This document shows positions 37,095 through 49,769 of a stretch of 64,000 bases of DNA, in pieces (position 1 is the first letter of the stretch; the number at the start of each line of letters is the position of its first letter). The notes beneath the pieces were generated by a model that saw only the letters and a program-made list of their open reading frames with translations, was not told where the DNA came from and did not search any database. The position numbers and the translations under genes are program-made. The stretch spans positions 1-64,000 of the forward strand of contig CAVNZM010000014.1 in NCBI GenBank assembly GCA_963693365.1, read 5' to 3'. Source of the DNA: Amoebidium appalachense. Its lineage: Eukaryota > Ichthyosporea.

Positions 37095-39009
37095 TTCTAG
37101 AAAATAGATATAGCCTTAAAACCACGCGAATGTCTTGGCCCGTCAAGGTCGTGTAACCACAGGTCGAGTGAAGCAAAGCTATAGGCTGGTCCATAGCTAT
37201 TTACGAATGAAGTGAAACGTAGGGAGCGGATAAATGAACATATGACGCATATTAAACTAGCCATGCCTCGTGAGGCTGGCAAGAAAGACAAAGTTTCCAG
37301 TGTATTTTTGACTCGAACATGTAAAGTGTGCCGAAAAACCCACCAACAAAATAGATAAATAAGCTAGATCTAGGGCCTGACTTCTGGATCTAAGACTTTG
37401 CTCGATCGAGCAAGTCACACTACACCTTAAGAACAATGCGGCCGTCATAGTCTTTTTTCTTTGTCACGTGTGACCCCGTTGTAAGTTCGTATGTGCTGAA
37501 CCTTTTGCACAGCAAGTGTGCATTATTTGCCATGTGCATTTTTTGGCACGCATGTCTAGATGTGCAATTACTCAGCAGATGTTCCTTAGGTGCACATTTA
37601 TGATAGCTATGAACAGTTAGCGTTCGTTCTACAGATGTATTCGCGGTCTGCCTGCACGATAGCAAAAATGGTAGATGTGCTATTTGTGTAGGTTACGGGC
37701 TTCTGTGTGGTCATATGGGTGCAGGCTGGCGCTGCAAACCAGTTTCACCTAGCTGCCTGTGTGTGTGGGCCTCTGCGTCCGTGCACGTAAGTCATGAAAG
37801 TGCACTTGCTGCATAATTTTATTTTTTTGGGGGGGGGGGTGTGTAAGATTAAACTGCTAGTGTCGAGGGTATGAGGATAACATGTGCAGATCGTTCGTGG
37901 TGATCATCAGGCTGAGTTTGCACAGCTCGCGCAAAGCACATAATGGCCAGCTAGTGTGAGTGATGGTTAAAGGTTGTGCCCATTTATGTTTTTCGTTGTT
38001 TTTGTTAATGCATGGATCAATTATTGACGTTGCTTGGATGGGTGGTTGTGGCCATGGTAGGGTGAGGGGGGGAGGGGGGAGGGGGGAAGGGGGAGAGGGG
38101 GGGGATGAGCCATAGTGGCTGCTTGCGTATGCCTGATTTGAAACCGTATAGTTTTATTTGTGCCTACTGGGCCGGTATAACCATACTGTATGTTGGAGAA
38201 GACTCCATGTGCTGCCCACGGGTGGATAATCTAGGGGCCCACTGCACACGTGTGGGCTGGCATGCATGCACGGAAGAGCAAGCTACCTGGTGCAACACTG
38301 ATAGAACATTTCTGGACAATTCGCGTGCATCTGACGGCGGACTTCCCCCCTTCCCTCCCCCCCCCCCCCCTCCACCCCCTCCCCAATCCATAATCTTCCC
38401 TACTTCCCCATCTCATACCCTGTCAGAGACCAGCCCAATCCCATATCACCTCCCTCCACCTCTCCTTCACCCCTATGTATACCTCCCAGCCTGATTTCGT
38501 CACCTTTTTCCCGCAGGCCATATCTGTACAGGCCGTGGCCGCCTGCAACCCAGTGCCCTCTTTTTCTCTGCCCCCCACGCACGTCTCAAGGCCTGTCATG
38601 ATCACACACTTACAGTTGCCTCTACAAGTTCATTCTCGGAGACTCGCAGCTACTCGCAGCAGCAACTCGCAGCTGCTCGCACTTCGAAATGGAGCTAGAT
38701 GGTGCGCTGTGAACCAATCACAGGGCCAACATGCTTTCGAAAGCTTTGTCGCACGCAGCTCAGCAGCAGCTGCGGCAGGCTGGGAATCCTGTGTGATCGC
38801 AGAAAGTTTAGGGCGGAAACACAGAAAAATATCGCTTGATTTTGTTGCATCTGAGTGCATCCGCCCCCATCCACACCCATCCGCCTTGCAGGTGTGTGCG
38901 TGCGTGTGCATGCAGAAGGGGGGAGGCTCGGGGTACTGCGGGGGAGAAGGCGGAAGAGGGAGATGGGGGGAGGGGGGGGGGAGTCTGAGCAGTGCATTTC
39001 GTAGGGGTT

Positions 39010-39045
<36 letters not shown>

Positions 39046-40070
39046 GGCGTTCATCTTACGATATAAAAGCTCACACACACTGCTGGCATGGCACACACCT
39101 ACCCGCGCGCACTTCTCCTCCCCCCCCCCCCCCCCCCCCTCTCTCTCTCTAGTCTCTCTCTCTCTCGCTCCCCTCCTCCCCTCCTCTCTCGCCCCCTCCC
39201 TCCGTCTCTCTCTCTCTTCTCTCGCTCGCTTTCTCTCTCTGTCTCTCTCTCTCTCTCTCCCCCCCCCCCCCCCCCCCCCCCCGCCTTTCTCTTTCTCTCT
39301 CTCCCTCCTTCTCCCTCCCTCTCTCGCTCTCCGCTGTTTCTCTCTGCCTCTCTCGTCCCCCTCTTTCTCTCTTCTCTCTCTCGCTCACTCTCTCTCTCTC
39401 TCTTTCTGTCTGTCTCCCCTTCGCCCCCCTCTCTCTTTCTCTCTCCTTCCCTTTCGCTCCCTCTCTCTCTCCTCTTTTTCTCTTTGCCTCTCTCCCCCCT
39501 CTCTCTCTCCCCCCCCCTCCCCCCCCCCCCCTCCGTTTCTCCCCCTTCTCTCTTTCTCGCTCGCTCTCTCCCTCTCTCTCTCTCTTTTCCCCCCCCCTCC
39601 CCTTGCTCTCCCCCCCCCCCCCCCCCCCTCCCTCTCCCCCCATCCCCTCCCTCCCCGCCCCACCATCCCCTGCCTGTTCCCCTACGCCTCCCCACTGTGG
39701 GTAACCCCTCACAACCCCCCGTATGTTCCTTCCCTCCTTGCCATAAGTACATTACCCCTACTACCACTAACCTAGGTCACATCTACACACTCTGTCTGTG
39801 GCTCTAAACCACCCTGTCCTCTTAGTTATTCCCTCCTATCGTTCACTGACGGTATGTGTTTCTACTCCGTGCAGCCTACACACGTGTGCACAAGACTTTG
39901 TAACCAAGGTGTCGAAGATTCACCCCATCATAATTGGATCGTACCACATAAGCTTATATATATTGCGGCCTGTTGTTGTTGTACTTTTTCAACCCTTTCT
40001 ATTTGACGTCCTACTGTAACCGTGTTTCCTATTCTGACTCAAACCGTATCTGCAGGTGTGCACTGGCAGT
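37095..40070. other. Spacer between zinc-finger gene and RNPS1
   Basis: 37095-38040 is unique and AT-rich with no supported gene. From 38050 onward come G-runs (38052-38104, 39010-39044), C-runs and a 470-bp (CT)n-rich pyrimidine block (39138-39620). CTCGCAGC-like short repeats lie at 38634-38685. A donor-like ACGGTATGTG at 39849 and an acceptor-like TCTGCAG at 40049-40055 could bound a 5'-UTR intron of RNPS1. Confidence 0.55.
39138..39620. repeat. (CT)n-rich polypyrimidine block
   Basis: Hundreds of bases of TCTCTC/CCCT with C-runs and almost no purines on the plus strand. Confidence 0.92.
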
Positions 40071-40121
40071 ATGGGCCGGAGTCGGAGTAGAACACGCAGC
40101 TCCAGTCGGAGGTGGGCACCT

Positions 40122-40156
<35 letters not shown>

Positions 40157-40254
40157 GCAGTAGGTCTGAGAGGAGGGCAGTAGCTGATTATGCAGGCCAC
40201 ATTAGTTGCATTTCCCCCTCCAATTTAACCCAACACACACACATACACACACAG

Positions 40255-40286
<32 letters not shown>

Positions 40287-40738
40287 GCGCGCTGTTTTTG
40301 GCCAAAGTACTTACCTCCCTCCGGTCCACACCAAACCCTACGCTTTGGGGCTTCCCATGCTTTACCCCTCCCCCCCCACTTCCCCTTCACCACCACCACC
40401 ACCCATCCACCCACTCACCCGAACACACCACACCCCAGCCTTTTGGGCTCCTCATGCTTTTGTTACCTGTCTCTCTCTCTCTTTCTCCCCCCCCCCCCCC
40501 CCCCCCCCCTGCTTATTATGCATACTCTTTATGTATGGCTTGCATTCTGCATCGTGTTATCCGTTTGTTCTTGTGTACTTCGTACTTTTTGACGCATTCA
40601 AAACCCCCCCCCTACAGCCATACACGCACAAAAAAAAATAATAATAAAAATAAAAGGATAGAATGGGCAGTGCTTATGATGAAAACATTCGTGTTGTCCA
40701 TTGTGAATCTGTACTGTATACTCTGTCAAGCTTCTACC

Positions 40739-40771
<33 letters not shown>

Positions 40772-41377
40772 AGGATGGGCTTTGCATATTATGCATACTC
40801 TTTGTTTGGTTTGCATTCTGCCCTGTGCTGTCCGTTGTTTTGTGGTCGTACTTCATAGCACATTCAACTCCCCCCACCACCACAATGGTGGACTACCTAT
40901 TAAATAATATTTGTCCCCCCCCCCCCTCTCCCCCCCCCGGCCAACACACACACACACACACACACACACCACCACCACCCCTGAAGTTCGCGGTCATCCC
41001 GTAGCTCCAGCCGGAGTGCAAGTCGTAGTCGCAGTAGGAGCAAATCAAAGTCAGCCCGCAGGTATGTGCCTGTGTGCATGCACGTGACTCGTGTGTGACA
41101 TCGTGTCTGGTGTGAGGGGGGGGGGGGGGGGGTCTGTGTGAATGTGTGTGGTTGCGGTGGCGAGGGGATGGGGGGGTTGGGATGTTGAGAGGGTGGGGTG
41201 TTGAAGGGGGGAGGGGGGGGGGATGATACAGGCCTGGAAGTAGAGGGGATAGTTGAACAGGCAGTTACGGCACGTGGGATCCAATGTGGTTGTATGCGTG
41301 CACGTGTGTGTCTGTGTCTTTTCTGTCTTTTGGCTGTTACAGCTTGTGAGATAGGAGAGGCTGAAAGGAGACGGGGG

Positions 41378-41411
<34 letters not shown>

Positions 41412-43412
41412 CTTGGCAGTGGGGGGTTGGGCTGTTGGTTGGGGTGTGTGAGGAGGGCAGGGGAGGGGGGGGGAGTGTTCTGGTTAGTGACCAAGGCTGA
41501 AGGGGTGAGTGCTGATGTGTGTGTGTGTGGGGTGGGGGGGGGGGGGGGGGGATATGAAAGGCCAGCGACCCGATCGGGTTTCGGTCTTACGCGGGGGGGG
41601 GGGGGGGGGGGGGGGGGGGGGAGTGGGTTGGATCATTTTGACTGTGTTGTGTATGTGTGCTGGAAAGGTTTGCCTATACGTGCTTGGTGAGCCACTCTCT
41701 AACTGGGTGTGTGGGGCAGCAAGAGGGAACGTACACCCTCACCAGCCAGCAAGACGTTAAAGATCACACAGCTGAGCCGCAATGTAAGCACAGACCACTT
41801 TAAGGAGATACTGGCCACGTACGGCACAGTCACCAGTCTGGACTACCCGCTGGATCCCATCACACACTGTGTGGGTGTACACACCCCTGCATGAACACAC
41901 GCTGTGCACACACATGCAGCAAGTTGGTGTCCATGTTGTTCTGTTGCTGGTTTTCATATGCCGTCGGGGCCGGCATTTGTGGTGCTTTGGTTATGGATGT
42001 CTTGGGCCTAGGGGCCGTGCATCCCAGCAGCACACATACACATGCACACGTACACACGGGCAGACAGACAGACACATGCACACATGTACACACACGCGCG
42101 TGCATGCGCGAACACCCGTACAGATACGCACACATGCACACAGATACACACTTGCATGCATGAACACACACACACACACATAGATACACACATATTCATA
42201 ATTCTTCACACACACAAAACATACATACACCGTTACACAAGCACCGGGCGTGTATCACACACACACACACACACACACACACTTACACACACAATAACTC
42301 CTCCTCTGCTAACCCCACCGCCCCCGTCCCCCCCCCCCCCCCCCTTTTTTTCATTTTCCCCGGGAGCTGGGCAAAAAACAAAGCTACCATGTAAGTTCCT
42401 TGCATCCACCCCCTATAAGTATGCCCACTTACCATCATTACCCCCAGCACACGGAGGAGGCCACGGTAGTGTATGAGAGTGAGGAGCAGGCCAGAGAGGC
42501 ACAGAGGAGGCTGGATGGGGGGCAGGTGGATGGGTTGGTGCTGAAGGTGGAATATGTGCTGCCGAGGAGTGCTAAGGTGCAGCGCAGGTGCGTGTGCGTC
42601 TGCTTGTGCGTTGGTGGGTGGGGTGTGTTTGGGTGTGCATGCTGTATATGCATGCTGTGTGGGCGTGTGTATGCGCTCTGCGCACGTGTGTCTGAGTGTG
42701 TGTGGCGAAGTGCTCACTGTGTTCGTGTGTGCTCGTTTGTGCTGTGTGGGTAGGTGCATGCATGCTGTAGTGTGCGTGTGCGTGCGTGCGTGCGTGCATG
42801 CGTGCATGTTTTGGGTGTGCATGTGGTATGAGTGTGCGTGCATGCGTGCCGTGTGTGGGTGTGCATGTGCGCTGCATGAGTGGTGTGCATTTTGTGTGTG
42901 TGTGTGCATGTGCCTGTGATGTGTATATGGATGGGTGGGTTTATTCGTGCTGTGTGCAAGTGTTCTGTGTGCATGCATGTGTGCTGTGTGTGTGTGTGTG
43001 TGTGTGTGTGCTTGGGTGCTTGGGTGCTTGGGTGCTCGGCATACATGCTGCGTGTGCATGAGTGCTGTACACCCTCCTTGCACCCCGTCTCCCCTCTACC
43101 CTTGCCTCTACGAAATGGCATATTCGAGGCTTCCCCCCCCCCCCCCCCCCCTACTTTGTACCGTGTTCCGCATTCAAAACCCCCCCCCCCCCCCCCCTCC
43201 TTTCTTTCAACCAGCTTTTACGTAGTTTTGACTTAGGGGCTCCCTTCGCAAAAAACGGGGTTTTACAGTTTTCTAAAAACGATCCGATCGAACCGTGCCG
43301 ATGTGAATGCTACTTCTGGTGTGAATTGTGCCCAAACCGTGTTCGGTACACAACTATCTGTTCACTAAGGCACATTCTAACCTCCCGTTCAACCCCCACT
43401 CTACACAAAGAG

Positions 43413-43448
<36 letters not shown>

Positions 43449-43958
43449 GGCCCAGTCCCGTACGTCGTGGCTGGCAGCCAAGCACCTATGGCCGGTCTGG
43501 GTGGCAGCGGAGATACAGCCCAAGGAGGCGCAGTAGGTCTAGGGGGAGATCACGTGACAGGTCTAGGAGAAGATCACGTGACAGGTCCAGAGGGAGATCA
43601 CGTGATAGGTCTAGGGGGAGGTCACGTGACAGGTCCAGGGACAGAAGGCGGCGCAGGTCATATTCGTCGTCATCAAGGTGGGAGCCTGTCTCCCCCCCCC
43701 CCCTCAAGATGGGTTGACCCTCCCAAGTTCAGTTGATGCTGCTGTCTGAGTTGGAGAGTCGTATATACGCGGGCTAAGGGGTCGAAACTCAGACGCAATT
43801 GATGACTTGGGCCCTCCCTGAGGATGGGCTCTGCTTATGACGCATACTGTGCGCATGGCTGATGTTGCATACTTGAATGTTTGCCTTTGCATGTGTCCTG
43901 CACCATGCTTCTCATCGTGTATGCGTACTTCGTACCGTGTTCCGCATTCAACCCCCCC

Positions 43959-44008
<50 letters not shown>

Positions 44009-44644
44009 AGGTGCTGATCTCTCGAAGATGCCCCCCCCCCCCCTTCCCCCCCCCCCCCCGAGGATGTGCCCTGCTTATTATGCATACTCTCTGTTTGGTT
44101 TGCACTCTGCATCCTGTTGTCGGTTGTTTGTGTACTTCGTACTTGATAGCGCATTCAACACCACCACCACCCCCTCCCCCTCCCCCTCCCCCGGCATGTG
44201 AAATGAATGGTGTTGTCGATCAGTATGTGACGTCATTGGGTGGTGGCCGCGCTATATCTAGCTTCATAGCAGGGGGTGGGTGCTGTGGTGTGATCACTGC
44301 AGCACACATGACAGGAGGTGATCACAGTTTACTGCATGCAGCCACAGCACACACCTAGTAGATGAAAGCACGTGCAATCATATATCTCTCTGGCTACTTC
44401 TTGCATTCTTGCATATGTGCCACATACACGCACATACACACACACTGACCCACTCCCCCGCAGGTCCAGGAGCCGTAGTTCGAGCAGGTCAAGCAGGTCC
44501 AGCCGCTCACGGTCATCTAGATCTAGAACTAGATCGAAATCGAGATCTAGATCTAGGTCATCCAGCCGCAGCTCCAGGTCATCTAGAAGCTCCAGCTCAC
44601 GATCGCAGTCTAGATCCCGATCAAGGTCCAAATCACGCAAATGA
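40071..44644 (+). CDS. RNPS1: RNPS1 orthologue (SR-related exon-junction/ASAP protein), six exons
   Basis: RNPS1 binds mRNA with the exon-junction complex and ASAP/PSAP, acting in splicing and nonsense-mediated decay in the nucleus. Exons: 40071-40111, 40987-41061, 41720-41870, 42448-42587, 43450-43677 and 44464-44644; 816 nt, 271 aa, all introns GT-AG. Residues 1-45 are RS-rich (MGRSRSRTRSSSRS). One RRM spans about 50-130: KTLKITQLSRNV, the helix-1 HFKEILATYGTVTSLDYP and the end LDGGQVDGLVLKVEYVLPRS, which parallel the STYGKIK and MDGGQIDG segments of animal and plant RNPS1. The C-terminal half (about 137-271) is an RS/RD domain, including tandem SRDRSRGR units encoded by a DNA repeat with CACGTGA in each copy. 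Five introns carry poly-C-tailed elements and G/C tracts. Confidence 0.9.
40510..40603 (+). repeat. Poly-C-tailed intronic element (RNPS1 intron 1, copy a)
   Basis: Starts TGCTTATTATGCATACTCTT after a C-run and ends GTACTTTTTGACGCATTCAA in another C-run. Confidence 0.82.
40771..40868 (+). repeat. Poly-C-tailed intronic element (RNPS1 intron 1, copy b)
   Basis: Starts GAGGATGGGCTTTGCATATT directly after about 32 C and ends CATAGCACATTCAA before further C. Confidence 0.85.
41100..41630. repeat. G-run-rich stretch, RNPS1 intron 2
   Basis: Five separate G-runs of 14-30 nt (about 41117, 41375, 41536, 41593 and others) in TG-rich sequence. This intron has no C-run near its 3' end. Confidence 0.9.
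43532..43645 (+). repeat. 24-bp coding repeat in the RNPS1 RD domain
   Basis: Tandem copies of GGTCTAGGGGGAGATCACGT followed by GACA, with silent and missense changes, encode SRGRSRDR-type units within exon 5. Each copy contains CACGTGA. Confidence 0.8.
43704..43951 (+). repeat. Dispersed poly-C-tailed element, long copy 2 (RNPS1 intron 5)
   Basis: Near-identical to 27254-27487, with a ~15-nt insertion (GCACCATGCTTCTCA) near 43899. It ends CCGCATTCAACCCC, then about 30 C and (CA)n. Confidence 0.9.
44060..44160 (+). repeat. Poly-C-tailed intronic element (RNPS1 intron 5, short copy)
   Basis: Starts GAGGATGTGCCCTGCTTATT after a C-run and ends GATAGCGCATTCAACACC. It matches 40771-40868 along its length. 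Confidence 0.85.
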
Positions 44645-44807
44645 ATGTCCCCACACTCGTAACTAAGGATGCTGGGTGTTATCCAATAGAAACAAATATA
44701 TAATTGAATGTAGGTTTTAGATTTGAATGTGTGCGATTTTGAGCTCCACAATACGAATAGCCTTTGTATTCTTGCAAAAGAGTGGTGGAGTGATGATGCA
44801 AGCCCCA

Positions 44808-44813
44808 AATAAA
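44808..44813 (+). terminator. RNPS1 polyadenylation signal
   Basis: AATAAA 164 nt after the stop codon, in unique sequence. Confidence 0.6.
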
Positions 44814-45209
44814 GTCGAAACTGGTTGATGGCGTGTGGGTGGCTGGTTAGGTGAGTGTTTCTGAAGAGCATGGGTGCACGTGTGAGTGTAGAGACTGTGT
44901 GTGTGTATATATGCATGTGTGCGTGCGGGCGAATGTGTGTGCATGCGTGTAACCGTGTGTGTGCGCGTACAGCTGTATGTGCCTGTGCATGTGCCCGCGC
45001 GTGCGTGTGGGTGGGACAGTTTGTGTAAGTATGTCCCCCGGCTGTGTGTGTGTATGTGCCTGCACGTGCGTTGCCTTTACCTGTGCGCATGAATGAGTGG
45101 GTGCATGAGGGGCGTGTGTGCATGTACGTGTGCTTAGGGTAGGTTGGTGTGGACATGTCTGTTTTGTGTTCGTGTGTGGGTGCACGGGTGGGTGTGAGCG
45201 CGAGGGAGC

Positions 45210-45267
<58 letters not shown>

Positions 45268-46055
45268 CGTGTGTGTGTGTCTGTGTGTGTGTGTGTGTGT
45301 AACTGTCACGGTGTGTGTGTGTGTGTGTTGTACGTATACGTAGACATCATGTTTTGTCTAGAGTTAGGATTGTGGTGGTTAATTGCAACATACGCATGTG
45401 TGTATGAGATAACGGTCACGTGACTGTGATTTTCTTACTTAGTTAATGGTTGTGTGTAGATAGACGGAAAGTTTTTGGATAGAGGCGTGTACAGGGGCAT
45501 TAACAGGTGCATCTAAATAGATATGTAGTTGTTGTGTGTAGGTATACAGGTACACACGTTTCAATGTTGTGATTCAATTTACATTGCTTTAAATAGTAGA
45601 TGTATTTGTGGTGTATGTACTTGGCAGGGTGCATGCACTTGTTGGTTGTGTAGCCGTGTGTATTGAAAAAATCTAGATGTGCATTGGTTGTGTGTGGATG
45701 TACGTATTGGTTGTGAGTAGATAACCTTTGTGGGTATACCTAAATACGTGACTAAAGTTTTTTGTGTAGATATATGAGTAAGGGTCTAGCTAGATAGTTA
45801 TCTGTCTAGATATTTACTGGTTTTTGCAGAAAGATATGAACTTTTTGAATGATAACAGATATGTATACCGTGACTTATCTGCAAATTCCTTTCAGGCTGA
45901 AAATCGAGTCAGTTATTTTCATCAAATGACTCGGAGAGGAGGTTCGTTGATTAATGAATGTCCCCCGCCCACCTGTAATTACCTCCCCCCCCCCCCACAC
46001 ACACACACACACACACACACACCGTGACACACACACACACACACACACACACCGT

Positions 46056-46096
<41 letters not shown>

Positions 46097-46499
46097 ACAC
46101 ACGCACACACACACACACACGTGCGCATGGTCTTTTGCTCTTCCTTGCCGCTTATATGCTTCATCCTGCCGTCCAGATATACGTATATGTACCTGGAGAG
46201 GCTATCCCAAACTTAATGCGGGTATATCCACCAGCAAGTTTATCTGCACAGTACCGGGATCAAATAAGTCCTCCCAGATCCTGCTGAACAGAGGGATGGC
46301 CACCATTTACTCGGCCCTGAGTCTCTGCACAAACTTTGTGACACCAAACATGCATGCGCGTGTGTTTGGCACCCGGGTCCGGGGAGGGGATCGGAGGGGG
46401 GGGGGGTGGGGGTGGATTGGGGGCAGGGAGGGGGGGAAGGGGGGGGGGGGGGGGGGCTGGCTTGTGAAAGGGGGAAAGAGGGGGAGGGGGGGGGGGGGG

Positions 46500-46587
46500 G
46501 AGCGGGAGAGAGAGAGAGAGAGAGAGAGGGGTTTACGCTGTTTACTCGAGGCAGAGAGAGAGAGAGAGAGAGAGAGGGAGGGAGAGG

Positions 46588-46625
<38 letters not shown>

Positions 46626-46640
46626 GAGAGGAAGAGGGAC
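46500..46640. repeat. (GA)n purine tracts
   Basis: Two AG dinucleotide runs (46506-46528 and 46553-46622) within G-rich sequence. Confidence 0.95.
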
Positions 46641-46969
46641 GGAGGGAGGGGAAAGGAGGAGTTGGTGAGGGAAAGGGCCTGACTGTGGAAAGCGGGAGGG
46701 CGAGGAAGGTGTGTATGTGTGTGTGGGGGGGGGGGGTGGAGGGGGATGCATGTGTTTGTAGACCAAAACATTTCTTGGTTCCATCCGATCTCCTCGAATT
46801 GCAGAGTAGGGGCCTCTGCATAGGTTTTACTCTACAGAGACTGTGGCGAGATTTTTTATGATAAGCACTGTGGTGGCATAGATGAAGAAAAAAGCTAAAC
46901 CACGCTGTCACCCCTCCCCCTCTCCACCACCCTAGCCGCACGCCACTCCCACCTAGGCCTCCCTCCCCA

Positions 46970-47002
<33 letters not shown>

Positions 47003-47582
47003 ACACACTCTCTCTCTCCCTCCCGCAACAAGGGAGCTCGCCACCCCTCCCCCCCCCCCTTCTCCCCCCTCCTCGCCCCCTGCCCCCCCCAGCCCCCTAG
47101 TCTAGGCCTAAAGCTAGCTAACCCCCCCCCCCCCCCCCCCCCCCTCCCCCCTCCACCCCGGGTCACTAACAACATGACAGTGGCTACAAGTTAAGAACAG
47201 TGGACCACGGCCACATTCTTCAAAGTTTTGGAGGGGTTCTAATAGGCAGACGGCGGACGGCGTATTCAAATCGCCAAGTAGGGGCATAAATAATATTTGG
47301 ATAGATTTTGCTCTAATGAGACCATAGTGGATTAATAAATAGTTAGGGGACAGAGGACGGGGTCGGGGCGAGAGGGAGAGTAGGGGGAAGGGGGTGGGGT
47401 GGGGGGTGGGGGGGTGGGGGCCGTAAGGGGACTGCCCCGGCACACTGTGATTCAGGCATTGATATTGTGCTTCGGTGTTTATAAAATCTGTGTATGTGCA
47501 AAGGCCACAGCCTTTTCCAAAACTAGCAGGTCTATCTCGACAATTTCACCGGTATTCAAGTTAACTATAGCCCCCCGCCCCC

Positions 47583-47634
<52 letters not shown>

Positions 47635-48013
47635 ACACACACACCTCCCCTTCCCTACCTCCCCCCTCACCCAAGCTCCTCCCCCCTCGTGCAAAAACGA
47701 AAAGAACGTCTTGAATAACCAATTTCGTGCTATAATACTCTCATGCCCCCCTTCTTCCCCTTCATTCCTGTACTAACCACCGAATCATAAACAAGCGTTT
47801 AAATTCACCACCAAGGGCATACAATTAGCTCATATATATGCCTACTAGCTATTATGGGCTCATAAGTTCACTTAGGCTACTAACTGCACATGCCCATACA
47901 TTCGACCAAGAGGTGGCTAGGGTCTGGAGCAACCCTCACTTTAGGTGGCATGATATGTTACCAATCACCTGAGGTCTATGTAGTAGGTCGTTCGCACGGG
48001 CAGACTGGCGCGC

Positions 48014-48015
<2 letters not shown>

Positions 48016-48079
<64 letters not shown>
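48016..48079. repeat. Longest poly-G run in the window (~64 nt)
   Basis: About 64 uninterrupted G, followed by further G-runs to 48138. Potential for multiple G-quadruplexes. Confidence 0.9.
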
Positions 48080-48080
<1 letters not shown>

Positions 48081-48974
48081 GGTAAGTTGTGGAGGAGAAA
48101 GGGGGGGGGGAGGGGAGGGGGGGGGGGGGGGGGGGGGGATGTGTGTGTCCCTACATGATTGTGCATGTGTGTGTGTGGTGGTGGTGGGGGGCTGTTGGGG
48201 CAGGTAGCCCAAGCGCGCGGCACACTGTCAGCCTGTCCGGACGTCCCTGGGCTTGTTGTTTACAAGACCATATATAGTTGTTGTAGAAAAGAGGTGATTG
48301 GTCAATTGCGAAACCTCGATCATTGAACACCTGCGGCACAAGCACGCGAACTTTGTTCAAGAGGCTCTTGGAGTATTAGCTCCGGCCACTCATTTGAAAT
48401 TTTTTTCTACACCCGGTTTACAAAGAATGTAGCGGTTTTTTTTTATGCTATGAATATTTTCATATTATTCTGCTCGTTTTTTTGTTGTTGTCGTGCGCAA
48501 GCCACCACTTTTGCACTTTGCCCTGACACATGGCCCAGTGCACGTGCAGTGGCACCGAGTGGCCCATGCGCGCATGAAACGAGACTGCTGCAAACCCGCT
48601 GAACCATGAACAGCAAATGGGCATTTTAACGTGTAGAGAAACTTTTCGTGTGCATGATCATAACGGTTTTGGAAAGTTCTGTACTTTACACGTGTGGCTG
48701 TGCATGCTTGACAGCTACCATAATAATTGTGACCCAAAAAAAAAAAAGAAAAAAAGAAAGAAAGATTAATTCTTGGTGTTGGGTTAGGCAGGCACGTATA
48801 CACAGCGGAGTGGCTTTTCACCTGCCACACACGAAAACCCGTTAGCTGCTCGCCCATCATGCCCTGCCTATCCTCCGTTCGCATGCATTTTCCCACGAAC
48901 CCACGTTACTAACGGTGGCCCAATTTGAACAAATGGGCCTTTGTCCCTGCACACGTGTCATAATGGGTAGAACA

Positions 48975-49016
48975 ATTGGGGCATTTTCATTACGTGGGCG
49001 CCCAAAAGTATAAAAA
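48975..49016 (+). promoter_or_regulatory. CCAAT-type element and TATA box upstream of the small basic-tailed gene
   Basis: ATTGG at 48975-48979 and TATAAAAA at 49009-49016. About 110 nt downstream, CCGCCAAG|GTGCGTTG (49125/49126) is a good 5' splice site. The leader between has no ATG, so it would be a non-coding first exon. Confidence 0.65.
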
Positions 49017-49769
49017 GGAAATCAGTCGGCCCCACCACCTCAGTCTGCCCTGTAACAGTCTTCCGTGGCAGTTTTATCACTTTTCCCCGCTCTCGTTTTG
49101 TGGAGTTACGTCCTAAACCGCCAAGGTGCGTTGATTTTACAGTTTGAAAACGAAGGATGCTGGTGGTTTGGATTCCCTAAATAGTTGCAAGTTACTCGGT
49201 CTGCTAGGCCGGGAAGTTGCTAGAAAATCTTGGAATACATGTGTTTTCTGACGGTTGTAATTACTGTTCTAACTCTGCCTGTTTATCGCTGAAGCCCTTA
49301 AACCTAGCATGGCCATTGCTATAACGGTCCCCCCTCCCCCCCCCCCCCCCCCCCCCCCCCCAACTCTCCTTCCTCCCTCCTTTCGGAGGCTAGAGACAAG
49401 CCTTTGGACGTAAGTGCGTAGAATTCGAGCTTGGAATATAAAAAAAGTTTTAGAGCATGTCCAAACAAATTGAAACGATACTGACAAGGGGGAGGCACAA
49501 ACACACACACACCGTATGCACACCCCTGCACTCCAATATGCATGCAAACGTACACACCAAATTACACAAATACAACACCACGTGCACACATACACAAAAA
49601 AACATGCACGCACACACACACACAAAACACTCACAAAACACTCAACACAAAAAAACATGACGCACACACACACACACAAAACACGCACAAAACACCCAAC
49701 ACAAAAAAACCCATATCACGTGGCGCGCACTGTGACACACACACAACGCACATACACGTATACACGCAG

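Larger units (their letters stand above)
44814..48974. other. Spacer between RNPS1 and the small basic-tailed gene
   Basis: TG-rich 44880-45330, AT-rich degenerate GTTGTGTGTAGATA-like sequence 45430-45830, C-run plus (CA)n 45978-46118, G-run/(GA)n block 46395-46660, C-runs 46970-47145 and 47585-47620, and a ~64-nt G-run 48016-48079. 46120-46380 and 48200-48970 are unique but give no supported gene. Confidence 0.55.
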
